A stretch of 64,000 bases of DNA, from positions 248,001 through 312,000 of the forward strand of contig NZ_FQTX01000002.1 of assembly GCF_900129045.1 (NCBI RefSeq), written 5' to 3'. The notes beneath the pieces were generated by a model. It was not told the DNA's origin and made no database searches. It saw nothing but the letters and a program-made list of their open reading frames with translations. Position 1 is the stretch's first letter; the number at the start of each line of letters is the position of its first letter. This DNA comes from Bifidobacterium merycicum DSM 6492. Its GTDB lineage: Bacteria > Actinomycetota > Actinomycetes > Actinomycetales > Bifidobacteriaceae. The translations under genes and the position numbers were made by a program. This document shows, in pieces, positions 48,052-57,372 of the stretch.

Positions 48052-49026
48052 ATGGCAGACAACGAATCAGGGCACACAGGTACAGGCGAGCGCGCAGGCG
48101 AGCGCGGCGGCGGAACCGGCGGCAAGCTCGGCAAGGCTCGCGACAAGGATCGCGCTAAGGGACGAGGTAAGGCCGGCCGTGTGTGGACCAACATCCTGGC
48201 CGTACTGCTCGTCATCGGCGGCATCGCGATATTTGCATACCCGAGCGTCGCCGACCTGCTCGCATCGAGGGAACACACCGAGGTCATCGACTCATACCAG
48301 AAGAAGACGGCCACCATGCCGTCGGATAAGGTCAAGGCGGAACTGGGTGCGGCGCGAACCTACAACGAGGACCTGAACGGCGATCCGGTGCACGATCCGT
48401 TCGTGAGCGACAGCGGGTACGTGCTGCCCACCAACTATTCCAACGTGCTCAACGTGAACCATGACGGGGTGATGGGATACCTGAGCATCAGCAGAATCTC
48501 GCTGAAACTACCAATCTACCACGGCACTTCGGAGGACGTGCTCGCCAAGGGCGTGGGACACATGAGCCAGACATCGTTGCCAATCGGTGGCAAGGGGACG
48601 CACGCCGTGCTGACCGGCCATAGGGGGCTTCCCTCGGGCGAGCTATTCACAAGACTCGGGGAAATGCGCAAGGGCGGCCTGTTCCGCATCGAAGTGCTGA
48701 ACCGGACGATCACATACAAGGTGACGGATATCCGCGTGGTGGAACCGGATGAAGTGAATGAGCTGGTGATTGAACCGGGACGGGATCTGGTGACGCTGCT
48801 GACGTGCACGCCGTATGGCGTGAACACGCACCGTCTGCTGGTGACGGGGGAGCGCACCGCGAATGTGCCGGAAGGCGAAAGCGTGGGGGATTCCGCGGCG
48901 ATCCCGACCTCACCGGACTGGTGGGTGAGCACCTGCCCGCTCGTCGGCGGGGCGGTGCTGGTGGGAACGCTGGGATTCGCCGCATGGCGCAGACGCCGTC
49001 GCAAACGTGCCGTGCGGGAACGCTGA
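48052..49026 (+). CDS. Class C (pilus-assembly) sortase
   Basis: A 324-residue membrane transpeptidase that joins pilin subunits. A basic, glycine-rich N-terminus precedes a membrane helix (about 46-66). The catalytic residues appear intact: His in AVLTGHRGLP, Cys in the TLTC-type LVTLLTCTPYG, and Arg in NTHRLLVTGER. The segment before the domain (VHDPFV) may act as the lid, where class C enzymes usually carry a DPW/DPF motif. A second membrane helix near the C-terminus and a basic tail are typical of class C. It is the only intact gene of the pilus locus. Confidence 0.93.
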   Translation: MADNESGHTGTGERAGERGGGTGGKLGKARDKDRAKGRGKAGRVWTNILAVLLVIGGIAIFAYPSVADLLASREHTEVIDSYQKKTATMPSDKVKAELGAARTYNEDLNGDPVHDPFVSDSGYVLPTNYSNVLNVNHDGVMGYLSISRISLKLPIYHGTSEDVLAKGVGHMSQTSLPIGGKGTHAVLTGHRGLPSGELFTRLGEMRKGGLFRIEVLNRTITYKVTDIRVVEPDEVNELVIEPGRDLVTLLTCTPYGVNTHRLLVTGERTANVPEGESVGDSAAIPTSPDWWVSTCPLVGGAVLVGTLGFAAWRRRRRKRAVRER

Positions 49027-49203
49027 TACGCGCACAGCGGTAAAATCAGGCAATCGAATCGCAAACGTACGCGCCGAACGTAGAATCGAAGAAGCGTGGT
49101 TCCCGAGCATGCGCGACGGCGCATGCGTTCGCGGAAGGCGCCGCACCGAATCCGAAACACGGGTCCGGGATACGCGCATGGCGTTGGCGGAGGGAGAAAC
49201 ATC

Positions 49204-50463
49204 ATGGTTCAGGGACGCCATCAACGTGCGGAAACCGGCGGCTTGATCTCATTCATCATCTGCGCAGCCGTGGGTGCCATCTCCATGAACGTCTACCTCG
49301 AATACGCGCCCGCCATCTGGCAGCTCATGCTGCGCCGCTTCATCGTCTGCTCCGGCATCGGCGCCGCCTGCGCCGTCGTCTCCTTCCTCATCGGCTACCT
49401 GAGCCAGTCGCGATCCATGAACCTGAAGCACGGTTGGCTCGTCATGCTGCGCAGGCTCATCGAATCCCTCGCGCTATCCGCGGTGTACGCGGCCACCACG
49501 TTCCTGACCTCGTTCGCATTGTTTAGCGTGATCAACGAAGTCATGGGTCCGAAGATCTTCGTAGGCTATATGTCCGCCATTTGCGCCGCGGTCTCCGGCG
49601 TGGTCGGCTATATGACCTTCGTGCAAGCGCGCATGATGAACGCGAAGACGCTGGCATCACTGCTCCCGTTCTTCATCATCTCCGGCGTATGCGTGGCCGG
49701 ACTGACCACCGATGACCCCTACTGGTATCACAACAACTTCTCGCAACTGGGCGATCGCACCACTTTCGCCGCCACCATGTTCAACTCCACGCTCATGCTC
49801 GGCGGACTGTGCATCATCATTATCAGCTACTTCGCGGTCTCCGAACTCGTAACCACGGAACGGCTCACGCGCCTGCGCGGCAACGGCACGGGCGCAGGCG
49901 CGGGCGCAGACGAAGATGCCAGCGAAACGTCCGTCGGCGATTCCGGCAGGAATACCGGCAAGCGATTCAGAAGAACTCCCCGCAAAGCCGATGATCCGAA
50001 CCATGGGTTCCTCATCCCGCATTACCGGTTGCGCACCGGCATCCTCAGCGTCATGCTCACGCTTTCCGGTATCGCCTTCGTCGGCATAGGCGCGTTTCGT
50101 TACACGCCGCACCCGATCCTGCACAACGTATTCGCGCGCGGCCTGCCGGTGCTCATGCTCATCCTGTTCCTGCTGCTGCCATGGCTCGCGCCGCGCCTGA
50201 TCCGCACCGTGATGGTGATCTCCGACCTGATGCTCATGGTGTGCGCCGCGTTCGGCGTCGACTGGCTGATGGGCAACGTCACGCTCACTGACGTGGAAGC
50301 CTTAGCATGCATGGTGTATCTGGGATGGTTCATCGTGTTCTCCAGGCAGATCGCCGCACTCGAGGCGGACCGCATCGCATTGCAGGTCACGCAAACGCAG
50401 ATTCGCCCAGAAACGAGCGAACAGGTACGCAAACTCGAATCGCGCATCGCCTCGGACCGATAA
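49204..50463 (+). CDS. Polytopic membrane protein of unknown function
   Basis: A 419-residue protein with about nine or ten membrane helices. A polar loop (about 218-265) rich in Gly, Ala, Asp and Arg separates an N-terminal six-helix half from a C-terminal half, and the end is a short coiled coil (RPETSEQVRKLESRIASDR). GGAGGGAG precedes ATG 49204. The two-half layout resembles DUF998-type or transport-associated proteins, but no motif secures a family. It follows the sortase by about 180 bases on the same strand. Confidence 0.75.
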   Translation: MVQGRHQRAETGGLISFIICAAVGAISMNVYLEYAPAIWQLMLRRFIVCSGIGAACAVVSFLIGYLSQSRSMNLKHGWLVMLRRLIESLALSAVYAATTFLTSFALFSVINEVMGPKIFVGYMSAICAAVSGVVGYMTFVQARMMNAKTLASLLPFFIISGVCVAGLTTDDPYWYHNNFSQLGDRTTFAATMFNSTLMLGGLCIIIISYFAVSELVTTERLTRLRGNGTGAGAGADEDASETSVGDSGRNTGKRFRRTPRKADDPNHGFLIPHYRLRTGILSVMLTLSGIAFVGIGAFRYTPHPILHNVFARGLPVLMLILFLLLPWLAPRLIRTVMVISDLMLMVCAAFGVDWLMGNVTLTDVEALACMVYLGWFIVFSRQIAALEADRIALQVTQTQIRPETSEQVRKLESRIASDR

Positions 50464-50493
50464 GTCACCGTTACCGAACGGTTTCTTCTGCTA

Positions 50494-51060
50494 TCAGTTC
50501 GACGGGCCACGGCCGGGACGCGGATCGTACCGGTAAACCCGAGGATCGGCGTGGGACACGATATCGATCACCTGATTCTGCGTGCGTACGCCGTAATGCC
50601 TCCACCGGTACGGGAAGAACCCGCCATCATCCCACTGCTGCGCATCGGTCGAAACCGAAAGATAATCGAGCAGAGCCGACTTCTCGAACACAACCAGATA
50701 CTTCCCGGTGCGGCTCTCAGGCGGATCGGGAGCGCAGTAGGACTCGTTGCGCACCTGGTAAATGATGTAATCCTCGAATACGAGCTCGATCCACGGACCG
50801 TCGCCCGGCTCTATAGGCCTGCAATCCCGAAGTATGCCCTCAAGCGCCGCATTGCCGCCATGCGAAGGCGAGGGATGCGGGGCAGCGGCGTCGCCGTCAA
50901 CGTTGCCGAGTCTCGAACCGTTGATGACGATGCGCAGCTCGTTATCCCCTTACTCACCAAGCCCGCACAGAAAGGGAGCATGATCGTCCCGATCAACCAA
51001 ACGGGCGGCATCCGAAAACGATATGCGTGCCTTCTTTCCTTCTGTCGTTTCTTTTGCCAT
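50494..51060 (-). pseudogene. Protein of unknown function interrupted by TAA
   Basis: From ATG 51060 (AGGAAA upstream) the frame reads MAKETTEGKKARISFSDAAR and stops at TAA 50950-50952 after 36 residues. The same frame then continues for 151 codons with good composition (ELRIVINGSRLGN, WIELVFEDYIIYQVRN, KYLVVFEKSALLDYL). A single nonsense mutation in a 188-codon gene explains this best. Re-initiation at GTG 50754 could yield only the last 86 residues. I do not recognise the family. Confidence 0.6.
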
Positions 51061-51128
51061 TTCTTTTCCTATCGCGACCGCAGCTCCGATTTCCCTCTAG
51101 CATAATGGCGAAGTGGGCAAGGGCGTAG

Positions 51129-51332
51129 TTGTCGTGCCGATTCCGACAGGGCAACCTAGTGAATTCGCCGACAAAGCCGTTGTCGTCGGATACGACGCTT
51201 GCACCCCGACATCGAAGCCGGAACGCCGGATGGAAAAATAGGAGGAGGGGACATGTCGAAGAAGGGCAGGAAGCCGCATTGGACAAGTTCAACGTGATTA
51301 AGAAACCAAACTTCCAGGAGAGCCTGATATGA
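51129..51332 (+). CDS. Possible small gene coupled to the DUF1828/1829 gene
   Basis: The frame ends in LDKFNVIKKPNFQESLI, and its stop overlaps the next start as ATGA, the usual sign of translational coupling. The upstream part has no good start codon or ribosome binding site, so this is probably the remnant of a longer small gene, as expected for the first member of a two-gene cassette. Another frame over the same stretch (VVVVPIPTGQPSEFADKAVV) also looks protein-like, hinting at a frame change near 51230. Confidence 0.35.
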   Translation: MSCRFRQGNLVNSPTKPLSSDTTLAPRHRSRNAGWKNRRRGHVEEGQEAALDKFNVIKKPNFQESLI

Positions 51333-52102
51333 ACAGCGAGTGCATCAAGCCTGACAAGCTCATCGAAGAGTACGGTGAATGGCTCAAGCGTGAGGCGTCC
51401 GCCAAGGACCTTGGAGATTGGAAGGAGATCACGCTCCCGATGCTCGACGGCTCCAACGACGGCCTGATCTTCTACGCCAAGACCGACGGCCACGGCATCA
51501 TGTTCACCGATGACGGGTACGCGCTCGAATCGTTCCACCAGAACGGCGTCACACTCACGGATGCGAGGCGTGAGCGCATGGAGCGCATCGCGCACAAATA
51601 CGGCGCCGGCATCAGGAACGGGCAGATCGTGCTCGAGTCCGAGGGGAGCTGCGCGGACGCGATGAACCGGTACGCGCAGGCGCTCCTCGGCGTCGGCTCC
51701 ATGATGGAGGCCGTGCAGCACAGGGTGGCAGAGTACTTCGCCGACGACGTGGCCGCCGTGCTCGACGAATGCAACGTGTTCTACACTGCGAGCGTTGGAA
51801 TCCGCGGCGTGTCCAAATACGAGCACAACTTCGACTTCATCTTCCAGCGTAGCGCAAACCATCCGACGCGCTTTTGCCAGGCGCCGAACAAGTTCGACAA
51901 GAACGCGGTGAGGGACATCATGTGGGGATGGGAGGACACCCGCAAGGCCAAGGAGCGTGCAGGGGCGAGGCTCGTGGTGATCGGCGATGACAGGGAAGGC
52001 CCGTTGCAGGACGGCGCGCTCGACGCGTTCACGAACTGCGGGGTGAGCGTGATCCCGTATTCGAAGCTCGCCGAGAGGGCGCCGCGGGAGCTCGCCGCGT
52101 GA
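51329..52102 (+). CDS. DUF1828/DUF1829 domain protein
   Basis: A 257-residue protein. An N-terminal DUF1828 region (about 25-120) has ITLPMLDGSNDGLIFYAKTD followed by FTDDGYALESF. A C-terminal DUF1829 region (about 150-250) has KYEHNFDFIFQRSANHPTRF and ends with a nuclease-like strand (ARLVVIGDD). The pair of domains is found in mobile islands and in putative toxin- or defence-type cassettes with unknown activity. It overlaps its neighbours on both sides (ATGA, GTGA), so three genes are coupled. Confidence 0.8.
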   Translation: MNSECIKPDKLIEEYGEWLKREASAKDLGDWKEITLPMLDGSNDGLIFYAKTDGHGIMFTDDGYALESFHQNGVTLTDARRERMERIAHKYGAGIRNGQIVLESEGSCADAMNRYAQALLGVGSMMEAVQHRVAEYFADDVAAVLDECNVFYTASVGIRGVSKYEHNFDFIFQRSANHPTRFCQAPNKFDKNAVRDIMWGWEDTRKAKERAGARLVVIGDDREGPLQDGALDAFTNCGVSVIPYSKLAERAPRELAA

Positions 52103-52395
52103 CGGACGAAAACACGGAACCGTCGCGAGGAAACCACGGAAACTGGGGGAAATATGTGAAAAACAGGATTCCCGACATGAAAACACGAATCGGCAATCGT
52201 CAAAGAATCTTCGACAACCCAAAAACGTTGGAAACACTAGGAAATGAACATTTTGCTGACGCCAGCAAAATGTTCGCAGCGAGAAAGAAGGAAATATGGA
52301 CAAGGAAACCATCGCACAGCGGTCGTCACAGCTCGACTCCATGTCGAATATGGATCCGAACGGTGTTGAATTCTGGTACGCCAGAGACCTTATGA
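52099..52395 (+). CDS. Small protein coupled to the DUF1828/1829 gene
   Basis: A 98-residue frame starting at GTG 52099 within the previous stop (GTGA). The first 65 residues are hydrophilic and helix-prone; the last 30 overlap the start of the dinD remnant and look like out-of-frame dinD sequence. The real gene may therefore have been cut by the recombination that brought dinD here. Unrecognised. Confidence 0.4.
   Translation: MTDENTEPSRGNHGNWGKYVKNRIPDMKTRIGNRQRIFDNPKTLETLGNEHFADASKMFAARKKEIWTRKPSHSGRHSSTPCRIWIRTVLNSGTPETL
52246..52275. repeat. Perfect 13-bp hairpin before dinD
   Basis: GAACATTTTGCTG and CAGCAAAATGTTC around an ACGC loop, 20 bases before the dinD start. Without a T-run it is more likely an operator or leader hairpin than a terminator. 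Confidence 0.55.
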
Positions 52396-53043
52396 GGCCG
52401 TGTAACCATCGCCAACGGCGGAATCCGTTCCATCGACGATGTGAGGCTGACCCGTTATGCCTGCTATCTGGTGGCTCAGAACGGCGACCCGCGTAAGGAG
52501 GAGGTCGCACTGTTGCAAAGTTATTTCGCGGTACAGACGCGCACCGCAGAACTTCTGGAACAGCGCATGGGCGAGATTCTGCGCATCGCGGGCAGGCACG
52601 CATTGACCGCCGAGGAGAAACAGCTCAGCTCGCTTGCTTACAAGCGCGGAGTCGGGGAGAAGGATTTCGGTGTGATTCGCTCGCGTGGCGATCAGGCGCT
52701 GTTCGGTATAAGCACGACGGAGATGAAATTCAAACTCGATGTGCCGAAGGGGCGTCCGTTGGCCGACAAACTCCATCCGATCGCGGTAACCGCGAAGCAA
52801 CTTGCCACACAGATGACGAACTATGGAATCCAGGAACGTGACTTGCATGGGGCTCCATCGATCACCAATGAGCATGTGAGCAACAACAAAGCGGTGCGGA
52901 GGAGTCTTATCGACCGCGGCATCGCACCGGAGGACCTTCCGGCGATGGAAGACATCAAGAAGGTCGAGCGCAGGGCGAAGCGCGACGAGAAACGTATCGA
53001 GGGGACCGGCTTCAGGAACGAGGACACTGAAGCCGGTGAATGA
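52296..53043 (+). pseudogene. DinD-family DNA-damage-inducible protein with internal deletion
   Basis: Begins at ATG 52296 as MDKETIAQRSSQLDS ... VEFWYARDLM, the DinD/BRO-N-like start. It then jumps, in another frame from about 52396, to VTIANGGIRSIDDVRLTRYA, which in intact DinD lies some 35-40 residues further on. The remainder (RKEEVALLQSYFAVQTRTAE onward) is complete to the normal C-terminus. A short deletion with loss of frame is inferred. DinD is an SOS-induced inhibitor of RecA-mediated strand exchange in enterobacteria. Confidence 0.75.
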
Positions 53044-53408
53044 AGCATCCGGTATGCGAGCGTCTATGTGGGCGAGTCTGTGCACAAAACATACAAGTTG
53101 TCCATGATTCTTTGACAACTGATGGAAGGCTTGGAATTTAGGGGAATCAACGAGAGAACCATATCCGGGTGTGGTAATCGGTATCGATTGTCGCGTACCG
53201 AACATGCTGTTGGCCGACGTGATGGATGTGTGCGTGGATGCAGCCGAGGTGCTGCGCGAGCACATGCTGGAGGACTGACCTTGCGGAAGGGAGAGGGAAG
53301 AGGCAGGAATTAGCGGGAGGTTGCTCCGTGTTTGTACGGTTTTGTACCGGAAAATACTTCAGGAACGGGTCAAACCGTTCGAAACGCCTTTGTTCCCAAC
53401 GGTTTTCG
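53044..53408. other. Degraded stretch before tRNA-Pro
   Basis: About 365 bases between dinD and the tRNA. One frame (GTG 53171 to TGA 53278) gives a clean 35-residue end, VVIGIDCRVPNMLLADVMDV, that looks like the C-terminus of a lost gene. Nothing else is supported. No second copy of the tRNA end was noticed that would mark an attachment site. Confidence 0.4.
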
Positions 53409-53482
53409 TCGGGCTGACAGGATTTGAACCTGCGACATTCTGCTCCCAAAGCAGACGCGCTACCAAGCTGCGCTACAGCCCG
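53409..53482 (-). tRNA. tRNA-Pro (TGG)
   Basis: On the minus strand 74 bases fold as a cloverleaf: acceptor CGGGCTG/CAGCCCG, D-loop with TTGGTAGC, anticodon loop TTTGGGA (anticodon TGG), T-arm with GGTTCAAATCC, discriminator A. CCA is not encoded. It marks the edge of the decaying accessory region at 49-53 kb. Confidence 0.92.
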
Positions 53483-53514
53483 TTGCAAAAAGCAACATCA
53501 GCCATTGTACATGA

Positions 53515-53632
53515 GCACCCGACCCAACCACGACGCACGACACCCAAACCCACACCACACAAACCACCACAACACCACGCCCAAACCAACCACCCACCAC
53601 GAAAACCACCAACCCCCACGACAAACACACTG
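53515..53632 (+). other. G-poor, CA-rich leader upstream of the TetM-like gene
   Basis: Over roughly 115 bases the plus strand is almost all C and A with very few G and T (runs such as ACCACCACAAC). As RNA it would be unstructured and C-rich, like a Rho-loading site, or it could be a purine/pyrimidine-biased spacer. TAGGGT at 53635-53640 next to the start could be a -10 box. Confidence 0.4.
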
Positions 53633-53646
53633 GTAGGGTAAACACC

Positions 53647-55788
53647 ATGAAGCGCATCGTAACCGGAATCCTCGCACACGTCGACGCAGGCAAAACCACA
53701 CTCTCCGAAGCCCTCCTCTACAAAACCGGACAACTGCGCAAACCAGGCCGCGTCGACCATGGCGACGCCTTCCTTGACACCAACACCATGGAACGCGCCC
53801 GCGGCATCACCATCTTCACCGAACCAGCCATCATCCACACCAACGACACCACCATCACCCTCCTCGACACCCCAGGCCACGTCGACTTCTCCGCCGAAAC
53901 CGAACGCACCATACGCGCCCTCGACTACGCCGTCTTCGTCATCTCCGCCACCGACGGCATCCAAGGCCACACCGAAACTCTCTGGCGACTCCTCACACGT
54001 TACAACGTGCCAACCATCCTCTTCGTCAACAAAATGGATGCACCAGGCGCCAACGCAACCACCATCCTCAACCAACTCCAACACCGCTTCCACGACGCCT
54101 GCATCGACTTCACCAACCCCGCGCTCGCCGACACCATGGAAAGCATCGCCATGCAGTCGGAACAGGCCATGGACGAATATCTCGACACGGGAACCGTGAA
54201 CACCGCCACCATCCGCAACATGATTGAACGGCGTGAACTGTTCCCATGCTTTTTCGGATCCGCGCTCAAAATGGAAGGCATCGACGAATTCATCCACGGC
54301 TTCGCGACATACACGCAGGAACCGCAGTACGCCGACGAATTCGGTGCCCGTATTTACAAGATCTCCCACGATGCCCAAGGCAACCGCCTGACATGGTTGA
54401 AAGTGACCGGCGGGGAACTGCACGCGAAGACAATGCTGAACGGCGGCAGCGGTGAACTGGCCTGGAACGAGAAGGCCGACCAAATCAGAGTCTATTCCGG
54501 CGCGAAATACTCCACGGTCGGATCCGTCCCCGCGGGAACAGTATGCGCGGTGACCGGCCTGACCCGCACCTTCCCCGGCGAAGGCTTGGGATTCGAACAG
54601 TCGGCAGAAAACCCGATCCTGCAACCCGTCCTCACCTACACGCTGCTGCCCGGTGGCAATGACACCCACAAATGCCTGCTCGCCTTGCGTGAACTGGAAG
54701 ACGAAGACCCGCTGCTGCACGTCGTATGGCATGCGCGCCTGCAGGAAATCCACCTGCAGCTCATGGGAGCCGTGCAACTCGAGATCATCCAGCAGATGAT
54801 GCATGACCGGTTCGGTTTGGACGTTGAATTCGGCCCCGGCGCGATTCTGTACAAGGAAACCATCACGGAACCGGTCGAAGGCGTGGGGCATTACGAACCG
54901 TTGCGCCACTATGCCGAAGCCCATGTTCTGCTTGAACCGTTGCCGGCCGGCAGTGGTATGCAATACGCGACTGATTGCAGTGAGGACATCCTCGACCGCA
55001 ACTGGCAACGACTCATCCTCTCGCATTTCCAGGAACGCGAACACCTCGGCGTGCTCACCGGCTCACCCATCACCGATATCAGACTCACGCTGCTCACCGG
55101 GCGTGCACACCTGAAGCATACGGAGGGCGGTGATTTCAGACAGGCAACCTACCGGGCGATCCGACAAGGGCTCATGGAAGCACGTGCCGGTGTACCAGAT
55201 GAGACAGGAGCGTTCGATGTCGCGCAACGATTCGCGGGCGACGGCGACGATCACGACATCGAAACCGCTGACATCGACAGTATCGGCAGCGCCGATGCCG
55301 ATAGCATCGATAACATTGGCGAAACACCGCAATGCCGCATCCAAGGCATGGGCAACTGCCGTCTGCTGGAACCTTGGTATCGGTTCCGTCTGGAAGTCCC
55401 GCAAGACATGCTCGGACGCGCCATGAGCGACATCCAACGCATGAGCGGCGAATTCGACCCGCCGCAGAACGACGCCGACGGCGAATACGCCGTACTGAAC
55501 GGTACCGCGCCGGTCAGCGAAATGCGCGACTACGCCATGGATGTGAACGCCTACACGCACGGACGTGGCCATCTCGGCTGCACATTCGCGGGATACCGTC
55601 CCTGCCATGACGCCGAAACCATTATCAAGCAAGCGAACTACAATCCCGAATCCGATCTCGACCACACCACGGACTCCGTACTCTGCGCGCACGGTGCAGG
55701 TTATCCGGTGAAATGGTACAAGGTGCCCGAATTCATGCATCTGGACTACGCATGGGACGGCATGAGCTCACCTGATCAGCGCTCTTGA
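53647..55788 (+). CDS. EF-G-like translational GTPase, TetM-type
   Basis: 713 residues with the domain order of EF-G and the ribosomal-protection proteins. GTP-binding motifs are AHVDAGKTTLSEALL (G1), RGITIFTEP (G2), LLDTPGHVDF (G3), FVNKMD (G4) and FGSALKMEG (G5). Domain II and the C-terminal domains IV and V follow. An acidic insert (about 535-560, TADIDSIGSADADSIDNIG) in domain IV is unusual; there the resistance proteins normally carry the loops that contact the drug site. It looks like a chromosomal paralogue rather than an acquired tet gene. Tetracycline protection cannot be asserted. Confidence 0.8.
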   Translation: MKRIVTGILAHVDAGKTTLSEALLYKTGQLRKPGRVDHGDAFLDTNTMERARGITIFTEPAIIHTNDTTITLLDTPGHVDFSAETERTIRALDYAVFVISATDGIQGHTETLWRLLTRYNVPTILFVNKMDAPGANATTILNQLQHRFHDACIDFTNPALADTMESIAMQSEQAMDEYLDTGTVNTATIRNMIERRELFPCFFGSALKMEGIDEFIHGFATYTQEPQYADEFGARIYKISHDAQGNRLTWLKVTGGELHAKTMLNGGSGELAWNEKADQIRVYSGAKYSTVGSVPAGTVCAVTGLTRTFPGEGLGFEQSAENPILQPVLTYTLLPGGNDTHKCLLALRELEDEDPLLHVVWHARLQEIHLQLMGAVQLEIIQQMMHDRFGLDVEFGPGAILYKETITEPVEGVGHYEPLRHYAEAHVLLEPLPAGSGMQYATDCSEDILDRNWQRLILSHFQEREHLGVLTGSPITDIRLTLLTGRAHLKHTEGGDFRQATYRAIRQGLMEARAGVPDETGAFDVAQRFAGDGDDHDIETADIDSIGSADADSIDNIGETPQCRIQGMGNCRLLEPWYRFRLEVPQDMLGRAMSDIQRMSGEFDPPQNDADGEYAVLNGTAPVSEMRDYAMDVNAYTHGRGHLGCTFAGYRPCHDAETIIKQANYNPESDLDHTTDSVLCAHGAGYPVKWYKVPEFMHLDYAWDGMSSPDQRS

Positions 55789-55942
55789 GTAGTGAGAAAA
55801 ACCGGACGTTTATCGCACGCAGGCAATAAGGTGAAACGCAGCCGAACCGTGGCATGCTGGGCGGCGCTTTACGCCTGAAACACCTGACACCGTGCCACGG
55901 CGCAACACGCGACATTTACGACAACAGACAGAGGAAACACCC

Positions 55943-57277
55943 ATGAGCGAAACCACCGCCACCGTCTGGCCCGCGCCCACGGCCGCCAAGCCGCTCGACG
56001 CCACCGTCGAAATCCCCGGCAGCAAATCCCTGTCGAACCGTTACCTCATCCTCGCCGCACTTGGCGGCACTCCCATCACCCTTACGGGTCTGCTGCGATC
56101 CCGCGACACCGACCTCATGATGGACGCGCTTACGGCGCTTGGCGTCAGCTGCGACATCGACCCTCATGTTCCCACCACCGTGCGCGTCACCCCGCCCGCG
56201 ACGGGTCGGTTCACCGGCAACACCAGCGTCTACTGCGGTCTGGCGGGCACCGTCATGCGTTTCGTCCCCGGCCTCGCGTTGTTCGCGGACGGTCCGGTTC
56301 GGTTCGACGGCGACCGTCAGGCGTACGCGCGTCCTATGAAGCCCGTGCTCGACGGCTTGGAACAGCTCGGCGCGACCGTCGAATACCACGGCGAAACCGG
56401 CGGACTGCCCTTCACTATCACGTCGCCCGCCGAACTTGTGACAGAGCGCTGTGGCGTCACCATCGACTCCTCCGGCTCCTCCCAGTTCATCTCCGGACTG
56501 CTGCTGATCGCCTCCCGTCTGCCGGGCGGCATGACGCTCACGCATGTGGGCGGGAAGACCCCGAGCCTGCCGCATATCCGCATGACCGTCGCCGACGTGA
56601 CCGCGGCCGGTGGCAGCATCACCGCCGACGAGAATGCACATACGTGGACTGTTGAGCCGCGCCCGCTGCAGCTGCCCGAACACATCACCGTGGAACCCGA
56701 TTTGTCGAACGCGGCCCCGTTCTTGGGTGCGGCGCTGATTGCGGGCGGTACCGTGCGCGTGCCGAACTGGCCGGAAACCACCACGCAGCCGGGCGGACTG
56801 CTGCCCGGATACTTGGAACGCATGGGTGCGAAGGTGACGTTCTCCGTGGAGAACGGTGTGCGCTACTGCAATGTGACCGGTGGGGACGTGATTCATGGTC
56901 TGGGTGATTTCGACCTGACCGCCGCGGGTGAGATTGCGCCTTCGCTGGCCGCGATTCTGGTGTTCGCGGACGCACCGACCAACATGATCGGTATCGGGCA
57001 TCTGCGCGGGCATGAGACGAACCGTCTGGAAGCGTTGGTCAACGAGATCACGCGCGTCGGGGGAAAGGCTTGCGAACTGGCGGACGGCATCCGTATCGAA
57101 CCGGTGGCGGAGGCCGCGTTGCACGGTGCCGAAATGGAAACGTATGCGGATCATCGTATGGCGACCTTCGCGGCGATGCTCGGCCTGCGCATCGACGGCG
57201 TGACCGTGCGCGACGTGGAGACCACGCGCAAGACGCTGCCCGACTTCGTGGGCATGTGGACCGGCATGCTGGGCTGA
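55943..57277 (+). CDS. aroA: 3-phosphoshikimate 1-carboxyvinyltransferase (EPSP synthase)
   Basis: 444 residues; adds enolpyruvate from PEP to shikimate 3-phosphate. Substrate-binding GSKSLSNRYLILAALGG, GLAGTVMRF, SSGSSQFISG and PDLSNAAPFLGAAL are intact, and YADHRMATFAAMLGL closes the active site. The usual Arg-containing segment near 115 reads GDRQAYARPM, a small departure. GAGGAA lies 7 bases before ATG 55943. Confidence 0.95.
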   Translation: MSETTATVWPAPTAAKPLDATVEIPGSKSLSNRYLILAALGGTPITLTGLLRSRDTDLMMDALTALGVSCDIDPHVPTTVRVTPPATGRFTGNTSVYCGLAGTVMRFVPGLALFADGPVRFDGDRQAYARPMKPVLDGLEQLGATVEYHGETGGLPFTITSPAELVTERCGVTIDSSGSSQFISGLLLIASRLPGGMTLTHVGGKTPSLPHIRMTVADVTAAGGSITADENAHTWTVEPRPLQLPEHITVEPDLSNAAPFLGAALIAGGTVRVPNWPETTTQPGGLLPGYLERMGAKVTFSVENGVRYCNVTGGDVIHGLGDFDLTAAGEIAPSLAAILVFADAPTNMIGIGHLRGHETNRLEALVNEITRVGGKACELADGIRIEPVAEAALHGAEMETYADHRMATFAAMLGLRIDGVTVRDVETTRKTLPDFVGMWTGMLG

Positions 57278-57322
57278 TATATCTGATACATCGGCTGGCT
57301 CGGCTGGTTCGCTTATTGCGAT

Positions 57323-57372
57323 CGGTGCCCGCTACTCCGCGGCTGTGAACGGCTACGGAGCAGCGGGCACCG
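57323..57372 (+). terminator. Hairpin after aroA
   Basis: CGGTGCCCGCT and AGCGGGCACCG with an inner CTCCG/CGGAG segment and one mismatch form a long GC-rich stem. No T-run follows. The remaining gap to 57575 shows no gene. Confidence 0.6.

Noticed and set aside
53409-53482. Duplicated tRNA-Pro end marking an island attachment site
   Set aside because: No second copy of the tRNA 3' end was noticed in 49-53 kb.
53647-55788. Acquired tetracycline resistance gene
   Set aside because: Sequence start and G-domain differ clearly from TetM/TetW/TetO and there is no mobile context next to it; kept as TetM-like only.
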